From assembly GCF_905171765.1 (NCBI RefSeq), contig NC_053392.1, positions 102,102,220 to 102,166,219 of the forward strand: DNA of 64,000 nucleotides. Direction: 5' to 3'. A program made the position numbers and the translations under genes. Of the stretch, positions 10,711-20,664 are shown piece after piece. This stretch comes from Bufo bufo. Taxonomy: Eukaryota; Chordata; Amphibia; Anura; Bufonidae. The notes beneath the pieces are model-generated. The model made no database searches, was not told the DNA's origin, and saw nothing but the letters and a program-made list of their open reading frames with translations. Numbering within the stretch: position 1 is the first letter of the stretch; each line of letters begins with the position of its first letter.

Positions 10711-11532
10711 CTCTGAGCAGCTTAGGTCCAGCCCCCTTGTCCTTACCAATTTTTGTTTTTTCAGTTTGTTTTTTCAGTCAGTTTTTTCATTTCACTCGTT
10801 CTCTTGGTCCCGATGTACTGCCCTAATCTACTCACCCTAATGCCTTTTTACTGAATCATCCTAGCTCTATCATTCACCTTCCATTTTACACACATTTGTG
10901 TGCTAATTTGGCGAATGTTTCATGTTTCTTTCTTTCTTGATCCCCCAGCCCCTCTGCATCCCTTCATTGATTCCTGCCAAAATACTCTTTTTATAATTCC
11001 CTATTTGATACTAGAGAACTGGTGACCATACAGTTCATTTGTTTACCGGTTTTCAGCTGTGTAGTATACAGCGTTCTGGTTGCTAGGCACCGGTGTATTG
11101 TGATATTCATTCCTCAAAACCGCCCTCACACGTGACCCGACACCACGCTCCAGTTGAGCGCACGCTGCGTTCCACCTATTAGCGTCGCCCATCTGGCGCA
11201 CGGTGGTCGCGCCATGTGTCATCGCTCATATGACCCGCTCACCTGACCAGAGGTTTTAGCGTGTGGTTTGACTGTTTATAACCAGTGTTCACGCCGGCAC
11301 ACACTGGCGCACTGTAACCTGACTGGGGGCCTATTTCCCCAGGCTGCGCCCCTCCACTGATGGGCCTGCAGCAACGACAATACTTTTTCTCTCCTTCGGT
11401 CCACTGACTGGAAGGTAGGCTGTGATATTTTACTTGTTACCTCATATGTATCTTTTGTTCATTCCCTATACACTTACCCTTAGACTATATTTATGTATTC
11501 CCTCTATTTGTAGGTTGTCACCTATTTATCAA

Positions 11533-11608
11533 ATCCATCCCTACGGTATATCTCCCCTGATGATTGACCACATGAAACGTGACACGTCTGGAATTACCTT
11601 ATAGGGTT
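11533..11608 (+). ncRNA. Hammerhead ribozyme motif of PLE-1
   Basis: The core CTGATGA (11,557-11,563) and GAAA (11,574-11,577) are intact. Stem II between them is very weak (TG/CA with a short loop). ACGTG and CACGT on either side of one base form a self-complementary stem III, and GTC (11,586-11,588) is the expected cleavage triplet. Stem I is supported by CCCTA...GGTA upstream and TACC...TAGGG downstream. Activity is uncertain because of stem II. Confidence 0.6.
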
Positions 11609-11804
11609 GACTAGGGACTCTGTCAGGGACAGGGATCCGGACAGGGTCGCCCTTTTCCGGGCGGGTGCTCTGTGTAGACAGGTAGGGTGCATGTAGTTCC
11701 CCTCCCTTCTAATAGGGTTATCTAGGGACATTTGTTCCTGCTGTGTCCACACAGGGCCTTGTAAAGACAACCAAGTGAGACGATGAACTGTCGACCACAA
11801 GAAG

Positions 11805-12037
11805 TACTTGAAGCTCATCAAGAGAATGCCAAGATTGTGCAAAGCAGTAATCAAAGCAAAAGGTGGCTACTTTGAAGAACCTAGAATATGACATATTTTC
11901 AGTTGTTTCACACTTGTTTGTTATGTATATAATTCCACATGTGTTAATTCATAGTTTTGATGCCTTCATAGTCATGAAAATAAAGAAAACTCTTTGAATG
12001 AGAAGGTGTGTCCAAACTTTTGGTCTGTACTGTACAT
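11805..12037 (+). mobile_element. Tc1 copy 4, 3' end only
   Basis: The final transposase codons (KRMPRLCKAVIKAKGGYFEE, then a stop near 11,890) are followed by the known 3' region of a Tc1 family and a terminal repeat containing GGTGTGTCCAAACTTTTGGT, ending GTACTGTA near 12,037. The rest of the copy is missing or lies across PLE-1. Confidence 0.8.
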
Positions 12038-12268
12038 GTTATTAAATTCAAGGGTTCACTTACTTTATCTCCCTGCACTGTGGATGTTTACTCACTGTTC
12101 TCATTAAAATACATAATCAGTACAACTGTTTGTGTTTTATTAATTTAGTTAAATTATGTTTGTCTATAATTGTGACTTAATAACTGATAAAAATTAGATG
12201 ACGTTTTATTAGTAATCAATGCAGAAATCCAGGTGATTTCAGAAGGTTCACTGACTTCTCTTTGCAAC
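12038..12268 (+). mobile_element. Tc1 copy 3, right part
   Basis: The 3' end of the family that starts at 6044 resumes here (CAAGGGTTCACTTACTTT) and ends in the inverted terminal repeat with GAAGGTTCACTGACTTCTC and TTGCAACGTA. About 5 kb of later insertions separate the halves. Confidence 0.8.
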
Positions 12269-12296
12269 GTAACATGTAAGAATAATAAAAATTGAT

Positions 12297-13483
12297 TATC
12301 TTGTTACAATGGCCTCTGCCAAAGGTGTGACATACGAGGCAGAAGGTGAACAGTCAGTTCTTGAAGTTGATATGCTGGAAGAAAGGGAGGGCAACCAGTG
12401 ACGGGGTCATGGAGACCCAAAGCTTATTGAATGCTAATCAACCTACTACTGTAGCACACATTGGTGAAAAAGCTAATTTTGGCTAAAATAAAAAGGTGTC
12501 AGCATCCACTATGCATTCTGTGGCTTGTTTCATATGGGGCTGTGTAGCTACAAACCAGTCAGAGGTACCTGTCCACTGATAAAAGGGCTTACGAGGGGTA
12601 AGAATCAAAAATGAAATATGGAGCAAGTATGTGGACAGCCACGTACCTGGTGAAGAGATGGTACCTGGATGCACTATGTAAAGTGAGCTGATGGAGCCAA
12701 TGTGATGCACTGGGCAATGTTCTGCTTGGAAACCATAGGTCCTAGGATTGAAGATTACTTTGACTCTTACTACTTAGGCTACTTTCACACTAGCGTTCGG
12801 AGCGGATCCGTCTGATGTTTCATCAGACGGATCCGCTCCGATAATGCAGACGTTCGCATCCGTTCAGAACGGATGCGTCTGCATTAAAACTTAGAAAATT
12901 TTCTAAGTGTGAAAGTTGTCTGAGCGGATCCGTTCAGACTTTACATTGAAAGTCAATGGGGAACGGATCCGCTTGAAGATTGAGCCATATTGTGTCATCT
13001 TCAAGCGGATCCGTCCCCATTGACTTACATTGTAAGTCTGGACGGATCCGCTCGCCTCCGCACGGCCAGGCGGACACCCGAACGCTGCAAGCAGCGTTCA
13101 GGTGTCCGCTCACTGAGCGGAGCGGAGGCTGAGCGCTGGCAGGCGGATGCATTCTCAGTGGATCCGCCTCCACTGAGAATGCATTGGGGCCAGACGGATG
13201 CGTTCAGGGCCGCTCGTGAGCCCCTTCAAACGGTGCGCACGAGCGGACACCCGAACGCTAGTGTGAAAGTAGCCTTACCTAAGCATCTTACATTAAGCAT
13301 CTACATGATGTGCTGGCAAAATAATTTACTGGACTGAAAGGTTCTGATGCTAACATCTTGGTGCCAGATAGCTCAGGATACCTTCAGAGGCCTTGTAGAA
13401 TCCATGCCTTTTGACAGGTCAGAGTTGTTTTGGTAGCAAAAGAAGAATTTGCAGAATCTTTAATTTTATGGCTGATCACTGTA
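12297..13483 (+). mobile_element. Tc1 copy 5, split by a Harbinger MITE
   Basis: A fifth Tc1 family is recognised from the leader (CAATGGCCTCTGCCAAAGG) through degraded coding sequence to a terminal repeat ending TTATGGCTGATCACTGTA at 13,483. A MITE (12,777-13,274) sits within it. Coding relics include blocks at 12,496-12,560 and 13,340-13,440 (CTAACATCTTGGTGCCAGAT). The copy has internal deletions and no usable frame. Confidence 0.8.
12777..13274. mobile_element. Harbinger-type MITE, 3-bp TTA target duplication
   Basis: The ends GGCTACTTTCACACTAGCG and its exact complement are flanked by TTA on both sides (12,774-12,776 and 13,275-13,277), the target size of PIF/Harbinger elements. The interior is non-coding and rich in inverted GCGGATCCGT blocks, for instance around 12,810-12,840 and 12,960-13,050. 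Confidence 0.9.
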
Positions 13484-14224
13484 TAATCAGTTCCAGAAAT
13501 GACAAGGTGACATGAACACTAGATATTTTCTGGCTATGCTGCTCTCATTATATTGTGTAATGAGAGTTATTACATAAACCTTTGACTTTCCAAAATCTCT
13601 TGTTTTGCATCTGTACATAATAAATCGCTTTAATGTCAAATCAAACAAGAAGCATGCAGCTATACTGGAATCTACTGCCTTTGAAAGATACCCAAGAATG
13701 GTCCCATTGAATGAGTGTATCTGAAGTCAATACCAGATGTTCACAAACTCAGTGGATCATCTCTTCAAGTTGACGTGCCCCCTCTCTGACCTTCATATTT
13801 GTCAAACTGAGTCTTTATATTAGACTGTTGATGGTAAATTCAATAGTTCATGATTTGTATAATGTTCCAATAAAGGGTCTTTACACAGGGGCAACATAGT
13901 ACATTACAAATTTAAAGGGGTTGTCCAATTTTTCCAATCATTTTTACAGCTTGTCCTGCTGCTGCATCCCCCAGCAATCATCATTTTTGTCAACGTATGT
14001 ATGTCTTCATGACAAGTTCCACGCCGTTTTTGCTACTTCTGAAAAACTGCCCCCTTGTTATGCAAGATGTACGTTCCAAATGCACCCTGTTCACGTCCGC
14101 AGATGAACATGTATGTGACCAGATACTTTGCATACTCCATTGTAACACGCTGCATCCAGGAAACTAGTCCAGGCAGCGTATGTTATAATGGAGGATGCAG
14201 AATTTATACATATATATATACAAT
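13484..14224. other. No gene; one T2-like MITE left end
   Basis: The stretch is non-coding. At 13,912 TTAA is followed by AGGGGTTGTCC, the left end of a T2-like MITE family also seen at 14,304 and about 45,664, but no matching right end was found here. A short TATA-rich run lies near 14,205-14,225. Confidence 0.5.
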
Positions 14225-14307
14225 ATACAGACAAAAATATTGGGAAACCTACACATTAAGCCTTAAGGATCTTTTATGACATCTCATTGTAATTCTATAG
14301 GCATTAA

Positions 14308-14722
14308 AGGGGTTGTCCGGGTTCAGAGCTGAACCTGGACATACCTCCATTTTCACCCAGGCAGCCCCCTGACTTGAGCATCAGAGCAGTTCATGCTCCG
14401 ATGCTCTCCTTTGCCCTGCACTGAATCGCGCAGGGCAAAGGCATTTACTGGAGTTTCGGTGACGTACCGGGCTCTCCTTAGGGCTGCCAAGCAGAGGCTC
14501 CTGCCCAGCAGTGAGCCCGGTGACGTCACCGGCACTGATGGGTGGGCTTTAACACTGCCCTAGCCTGTAAAACGGCTAGGGCAGTGCTAAAGCCGGCCCA
14601 TCAGAGCCGGTGACATCACCAAACACACTGCTGGGCGGAAGCTTCTGCCTGGCAGTGTGTTATGGTAAATAAAAGAGCCCTTGCCCTGCGTGATCCTGCG
14701 AAGGGCAAGGGAGAGCATAGGA
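14308..14722. mobile_element. T2-like MITE, right end lost
   Basis: TTAA at 14,304-14,307 is followed by AGGGGTTGTCCGGGTTCAG. The interior is an imperfect palindrome around 14,575 (CTAGCC/GGCTAG), with matching blocks such as GCCCTGC...GCAGGGC and GTGAGCCCGGTGACGTCACC. The right TTAA end is absent, so the boundary is approximate. Confidence 0.65.
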
Positions 14723-14765
14723 GCTGTCTGGATGAAATTATATGAATTATCGTTTATCCAGATGA

Positions 14766-15590
14766 TCATTTGTAGGGTCCGATACTCATGTTGGATGAGA
14801 GAATCTGGCTCCATTTCATCCCAAAGGTGTTGTTGGAAGCGGTTGAGGTCAGGGCTCTGTGTGGCCAGTTAAGCTCTTCCATGCCAAACTCACCCAACCA
14901 TGTCTTTATGGACCTTGCTTTGTGAACTGGGGCACAGTCATGCTGGAGAAGAAAAGGGCTTTCCCCAAACTGTTTCCACAAAGTTGGAAGCATGTGATTG
15001 TCCAAAATATCTTGGTATGCTGAAGCATTAAGATTTACCTTCTCCAGAACTAAGGTGCCTATGCCAACCCCTGAAAAACACCCCTATAGCATTATCCCTC
15101 TTCCACCCAATTTTACAGTTGGCACAATGCAGTCAGGTAACATTCTTCTGGTATTTGTCAAACCAGACCCATCCATAAAGATAAAGAACAGAACACATTT
15201 CTACTGCTCCAGAGTCCAGTGGTGACGTGCTTTACATGACGTCATCCAACAATTGGCATTGTGATTGGTGGTGTAAGCCTTGCAAACAGCAGATCGACCA
15301 TGAAGCTCCTGCACATAGTTTTTATGCTGATGTTAATGTGAGAGGTGGTTTGGAAATTTGCAGTTATGGGGGTCATTGTTGATGAAAGAAATTTCACGTA
15401 ATGACTTGTTGCAGGGGTGGCATGTATTACAGAGCCATTATGGAATTCAGTGAGCGCTTTGGAATGACCTATTCTTTCACAAATGTTTGTAAAGGCAGAC
15501 TGCATGGCTAGGGGCTGGATTTTATACACCTGTGGCAATGGGACTGAATGAAACGCATGAATTAAGTGATTAAGAGGCATGTCCCAATAC
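14766..15590 (-). pseudogene. Tc1 transposase remnant (copy 6)
   Basis: On the minus strand, 15,005-14,766 encodes PFLLQHDCAPVHKARSIKTW, the part of a Tc1 transposase with the second catalytic aspartate, followed by a worn version of the block that normally carries the third acidic residue. More N-terminal blocks can be followed upstream to about 15,540 in other frames, with stops. No complete DDE domain remains. The gene ran from right to left, opposite to the other Tc1 copies near it. Confidence 0.78.
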
Positions 15591-15606
15591 TTTTGTCCAT
15601 ATAGTA

Positions 15607-16161
15607 TATGCATATATCTATCTAAATTGTAAAATATCCAATAAGGCAACTCCCAGATATAATTACAGTGGCCCCAAACCAAGGTTTCTCTATAAAATGT
15701 CATACTTGGTAGGACTGGAGAGTGTAGCTTGGTTAGTAATTCATATATCAAGGAATCAGCAAGTCTTTTATAGGACTATGGGGATATATAATAATTCATC
15801 TCCTAATGTTTATACATTGAAATCAAAGCTCTTTACTTCTCAGGGTTATTAATGAGCACTTTGAGCGTTATTTAAAATATTCCTGTCAGCTGTGCAGAGT
15901 AGGGGAGCACGGCCAATAAGCCTGTTCCTTAAACAACTCTCATGTCTGACCAAAGTGGTTACTTTCTTGGCTGCACCTGGTCTGCACTGGATTTCAGGCT
16001 GGATTTCCGTTGACTTCTCCATGGTTCAGAAATCAGAGACACAGAAGGGAACGTGTAATATTTTAATTGATGGTCAGAACAGTCATATACTGGAGGGTTC
16101 TCAAGTATGAGATCTGACCAAAGGCATGTGAGAAGGCATTACTGTCTATGGTTTTACACCG
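15607..16161. other. No recognisable feature
   Basis: This 550-bp stretch has no reading frame I can assign, no terminal repeats and no strong hairpins. Confidence 0.5.
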
Positions 16162-16164
16162 TAA

Positions 16165-16418
16165 GGGCTCATGCACACGACCGTATGCCCTCTGAGACAT
16201 ACGGTCCGTGAGCGGGCCATATGTCTCGGAGCGGCATACATCGTGCGCACAGTATCATAGGTTACTATCATCGGATACTGTGCGCATCGGGCCACCTGCG
16301 GGACTACTGTCCTGCACTCATATGATCGATCATCTGAGTGCAGGACAATAGGCCCGCGGGCGGCCCGAGGTGCACAGTATCATAGTCTCGGAGGGCATAC
16401 GGTCGTGTGCATGAGCCC
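16165..16418. mobile_element. Harbinger-type palindromic MITE
   Basis: The ends GGGCTCATGCACACGACCGT and its complement are flanked by TAA (16,162-16,164 and 16,419-16,421). The interior is itself largely palindromic, including GAGTGCAGGACA inverted around 16,325. It is 254 bp and non-coding. Confidence 0.88.
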
Positions 16419-16533
16419 TAAAGCTATTGAGACAATGTATACATTTGCAGAAATTTATGTTTGACCACAAAGTAGCTATATAAATTCTAATAGCATTTAA
16501 TTACTTTGAGATGTGCTGCATTAGAGGCTAGCA

Positions 16534-16620
16534 GTTGTCTCCAACCTCTGGTTCTAAAGCAGTTTTTAAACTACAACTCTCAGCATACTGGGAACTGAAG
16601 AGCCACAGATCAGAGGTTAT
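16534..16620. mobile_element. Small fold-back MITE fragment
   Basis: TCTCCAACCTCTGGTTCT at the left and GAGCCACAGATCAGAGG at the right form imperfect inverted ends around a core reading AAACTACAACTCTCAGCAT. This core is common in vertebrate hAT-like MITEs. The copy is old and short. Confidence 0.45.
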
Positions 16621-16964
16621 TTTGTCTATCTAATTATCTATCTTACTGATCACCCACTGACTTTTGATGCCAGACAGTTCAGGTCTTCAGCAATGGCTTT
16701 TGGCATTGCTGCAGTTGTGGGGTTCAAGGACTGCAGGAGTGTTCCTTTGCTAAGAACCGGTTGTTACCAACAGCCATGGTTCTTAGCATAGGCTGCTGCT
16801 TCACAGACAGGTTGGAGGAAGCTCCAATCCCGGCTGTTAACTCCCTCCTGTGATCAGGTCAACGGGTTCCCCAGTGATCCGATCGGAAAGTGGGGGAGTC
16901 ATAGCAGTCAACCTACCTATGAAGGCCCCAGGGCTCTCTACTCAACAAGCCTGTTGTTAGTGTA

Positions 16965-17163
16965 GAACCCCAAAGGGGGCACTACCATTCTTACACCTTG
17001 CTACTGTCTCTAATGGCTAGCAAAGAATGTCATCTGTGTATTAATTTCCAGGTCCTCTGATACTGTGCCTTAATAATATTGTTATGCAACTGTTATTACA
17101 TATAATGCGCTGGTTGTCCAGCAGGTGGCAGTGTATCTGGCAGACAGTGCCTTTAGATAGAAT
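16965..17163 (+). repeat. Dispersed LTR-like repeat, part 1
   Basis: The sequence from AACCCCAAAGGGGGCACTAC onward recurs, inverted, at about 62,560-62,745. The unit is cut at 17,163 by PLE-2 and continues at 20,224. I cannot classify it; the layout would fit an LTR. The 12 bases TTTAGATAGAAT at 17,152-17,163 are duplicated by the PLE-2 insertion. Confidence 0.6.
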
Positions 17164-17174
17164 ACAATAGATTC

Positions 17175-17951
17175 TTGGCAAGAGGATATCCGAAAAAAAC
17201 TCTACACTATGCGTACAATAGAGCTAAAAAAAGTGATAGAACTACTCTACTTCACAATGGCGAACAACGTGTAAGCCAAAATAGAGAAGCGGTACGATGT
17301 ATAGGGAATTATGATGGACAGTACGAAAAAATACGTAACATCTTGGGACGACACTGGCATATTTTACTCTCAGACAGTGAACTAAAAGAAGTTCTAACCC
17401 CTAGACCAGCCATTACGTATAGGAGAGGGCAAAATCTAAGAGAAAAACTGGTGCATAGTCACTTTGTGCAAGACAAGAAACAAGATAGATCTACCTGGCT
17501 CCATACAGTGGGATCATATCCATGTGGTGACTGTAACTTTTGTGGAAAGATGATATCGAAAAAAGAATTTCAAAACCCAGCCGATAACAAAAAGTATCGG
17601 ATTAAAGAGTACATAAATTGCAAATCGATGGGGGTAATATATGCCATTCAGTGTGGATGTCCAAAAATATATGTGGGGAAAACCACACAAGAGCTCAGAA
17701 GGCGAATCTCCAAACACCTTAGTACCATTAACACTCTTAGTGATACACCCCTTGCAAGACACGTGCAAAATATACATCTAGGAAACACTCAGAGTTTGGA
17801 AGTATGGGGGATCCAAAAATTAAAATTAGGCCCAAGATTGGGTAATTTGGATAAACGACTACAACAGGAGGAAGCTCGGTGGATATACCGCCTACATAGT
17901 CAAACCCCGCACGGTCTAAATGAGGGTTTCACTTACGTATCATACTTATGA
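17175..17951 (+). pseudogene. PLE-2 C-terminal part with GIY-YIG nuclease
   Basis: The frame is open for 258 residues but represents only the C-terminal third of a PLE protein. It begins after the RT palm (RGYPKKTLHYAYNRA is the post-RT block). A cysteine cluster follows in YPCGDCNFCGKM, then the nuclease with VIYAIQCGCPKIYVGKT and the arginine/histidine segment LRRRISKHLSTI. It ends in EARWIYRLHSQTPHGLNEGF, the usual PLE C-terminus. There are no stops in this part, so the copy is probably young. The loss is the 5' truncation, which removes the RT catalytic core. The ATG at the start is incidental. Confidence 0.88.
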
Positions 17952-18179
17952 AAGAGATTCTAATTAACACCTGTAATAAGTAATATTGTAAAAACAGAGT
18001 ATCATAGAACTTCATTAAATAGATAGGGGCAGCAGGGAAATGGGCACCTCAATTTCAGTATTACAATGATTGCATGATACATCACTATGGAATAAATTAT
18101 ATTCTGTGAGAGAGCTCCCCATAAACAGTATCAAGAATGTAAATCAATATAAGGACCTATTCATTATTAAAAATAATGA

Positions 18180-18620
18180 AAATAATACATACATTAATTA
18201 AATAAATAAAATAAATAAAACAAAAAGTTAAAATAGTATATACATACCTGGTGAGAGTTGGATTTGATGGAGAGCTGTGGTTGATGGAAAACGGTAGTAG
18301 ATCGATACCTATAATAATACAACAAAAGGAGATTCAGTATAGGATTAGCAAGCACCATCACAAAATAGTGGCACATATTTAATAGTCGCACAAGTCTGAT
18401 CATGGAACACTAATAGGAGAATCACGTAAATCCCCCAACATTCACCAAATGAATCACAAATTATAAAATAATAAAAATATATAAAAAAAAATAAAATAAA
18501 AATAGTAATGAATAACAACAAAATTTTTTTTTAAAAATAATAAAATACAAATAAATAAAAATTATATAGCAAATAATAAAATTAAAAATAAAAATAGTTT
18601 AAATATTGTAGGACAGTTTC
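18180..18620. repeat. AT-rich low-complexity tract in PLE-2 3' region
   Basis: Runs of AAATAAAATAAATA-type sequence dominate. It is part of the PLE-2 non-coding 3' region and holds no reading frame of interest. Confidence 0.7.
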
Positions 18621-19760
18621 ATCACACTGGAAAAACTAGGGAATAGTAGGCGCTAATCCTGCACTCCCGCCTAGAAGTTAGAAAGATAATAAGTATATTA
18701 TATATTATACATACTATAACATTGGTGGGTTTAATTTAATAGCACATAGGAGACTAGTAGACAGTATTCTATAGGTTAATCAGCTACTATCGGAATATCG
18801 GATCTAAAAGGAAACATATGGCTAATACTAGCACAAGTGGACCATCTAATAATCCCACACAATAGTACAGTAAATAGCAATACCCAACTGTAAACCACGC
18901 ACAAATTTATAAAATCATATATTATAAACAAATCAAAAATCATACAGATGGGAAAGTGAAACCTAGGTGTTATAGGTAAGATATATATAAAAAATAAAAT
19001 ATAAATAACAATAAAAATAAAAAAAGAATAGATCCCCTCATCCCTCTCCCCATCAATCATGCAGGTATATATAGGTCTAAAAATATGGGGAGCATCACCT
19101 AGCAACCACATATGTCCAAGAAATCATCATATGCAAGACTAGCAATCCATTCCATGCAAGACACCGAATATTAGAAGTAGGGAGAATAGTCCCCAAAAAA
19201 AGCAGGTCTAACAGCATAGCGATATGAATAATCCCTAAATGGAATGAGTAATCAGGAAGTAGACTGTACCACAGCGATGAATACCAGACCTATTAGAACT
19301 ATTCAGGACGCAAAACAAAGTGTCTGAGCATGCCCAGTAAATAGTTAGTATCTACGATCGGCACTAAGTCTGGACGCATGCGCACTAAGATCCGAAAGTA
19401 AGACGGACGGAACACCAAGTCCCTGAGTATACTGAAATAACATATGGTGAGTATTACCAGCATTAAGTCCAGACGCAGGCGCCTTACAAAGAAACAATAA
19501 TGATAACATCAGTAGAGTGCCTGGGCATGCGCAATGAGGGTGAACTCACGATCGCTATAAAGTTTATGCGCACAGACAGGTCGCGCAGCTGATTGCTGGT
19601 TTGAGGAAAAAGAGGTAGGAAGGTCTTACAAATGGACATCCCACGTAACACCAGTGCTGATTGGCCGGGAGAATATGGTGAGATGAAATAGAGATGGTTA
19701 TTGGTCCATGCAGCCATGACACACGCAGGGAGGTATTATAAGCCCAGTCCCGCCCCCAAC

Positions 19761-19830
19761 ACAAACACTGCCCATTCCCCTGAAGACGCCAAGGGAGCTT
19801 GGCGAAACATGTCGGGGGGCAGAGTGTTGT
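19761..19830 (+). ncRNA. Hammerhead ribozyme motif of PLE-2
   Basis: The core CTGAAGA (19,780-19,786) is followed by a stem II of GCCAA and TTGGC closed by a GGGAGC loop, then GAAA (19,804-19,807). ACATGT (19,807-19,812) is self-complementary and stands where stem III should be, and GTC (19,811-19,813) is the cleavage triplet. Stem I pairs CCC with GGG next to the core and, further out, ACAAACACTGCCC with GGGCAGAGTGTTGT. One base (C19787) is unpaired at the foot of stem II. Confidence 0.78.
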
Positions 19831-20223
19831 ACATGTGATTTTAGCCAGTGAAGTGCCATGTCGAGCCAATGTGTATGATATGGATGCTAGTACCTAGTGC
19901 CCAGGGAGGACGCTCTTAGTTAAAGGAGTGCACTGTGGAACTAACAGTGCACAATACAAATAACTGTGGCTACCTGAAAAATTAGATCACAGATATCACC
20001 GGAGAAAAGAGCTATAGTGCCCCCTAGCGGCCTATCAGTATAATTATACTACAGATGAGTGCAATAAGACAGGCACCACTGATAATTTTAAAGTGTGAGT
20101 TCTAATTATTTTATGGGTACATAATAAATGTTAAATTTTAATACTGTCCAACCCAGAGCACGTGTCAATCTAGAGACAATTAGTGGTCTCTGACCAATTG
20201 AAAAATATATATTTAGATAGAAT

Positions 20224-20664
20224 TGAACCTAACATTCTATTTTTCCTCCTTTTGGGCAGTAGTAGTCTAGTCCTGTTTCCTACCAAGGGAATGGTTGCAG
20301 GAAGTTGGATAGGGAGTTGAGTTTTAGAGTCCAAAGGGACCAGACATAGCTCAGTGGGGGAAGCCCCCCCCCTCCCCTCCCGGCTGCAGGAGTCTTCCAG
20401 GGGTAACAGCTTGTAAAGCACCCTGACTCCAGGCAGTTCACAGACAGAGTATTAGGAGGGGTCAACAGCACTCCACTCAATGTTACCAGAACTGCTAGAA
20501 AGTCCAGTAACCAGACTGAAGCCAGAGATTAACACGGCAGAGAGATAAAGTTAAGTATTCAAGTTCCTCTGCCAGTTTACCCTTAGCCTGCTGGAGCCAA
20601 GAGAAAGATTAAGTATTGTTTGGATGACACAGGTCTATTGCAAGTTTATTCAAGTAAAAACTGT
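20224..20664 (+). repeat. Dispersed LTR-like repeat, part 2
   Basis: This continues the repeat cut at 17,163. Blocks such as CCTTTTGGGCAGTAG and TACCAAGGGAATGGTTGCAG recur inverted at 62,405-62,540. It stops near 20,664, where the CR1-like LINE begins, and probably resumes at 22,396. Confidence 0.6.

Larger units (their letters stand above)
7087..11800 (+). mobile_element. PLE-1, near full-length but defective Penelope-like element
   Basis: The segment holds an inverted terminal structure, a degraded PLE reading frame (7684-10,710) and a long non-coding 3' region with a hammerhead-like motif at 11,533-11,608. Sequence at 7315-7455 recurs in inverted orientation at 11,675-11,800, so the element is bracketed by related sequence. 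It is inserted between the two halves of Tc1 copy 3. Exact ends are uncertain because of the inverted copies. Confidence 0.75.
14225..15606 (-). mobile_element. Tc1 copy 6 (minus strand), interrupted by a T2-like MITE
   Basis: Both ends are inverted terminal repeats of a Tc1 family whose outer sequence is GACAAAA(G/A)TATTGGGA (14,230-14,246 and 15,578-15,602). The transposase is read on the minus strand. A T2-like element lies between the left terminal repeat and the coding remnant. Confidence 0.82.
17164..20211 (+). mobile_element. PLE-2, 5'-truncated Penelope-like element
   Basis: The insert is flanked by a perfect 12-bp direct repeat TTTAGATAGAAT (17,152-17,163 and 20,212-20,223). It starts inside the protein, downstream of the RT core, and includes a long AT-rich 3' region and a hammerhead motif. 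5' truncation on integration is usual for target-primed elements. The host sequence is the LTR-like repeat. Confidence 0.88.
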
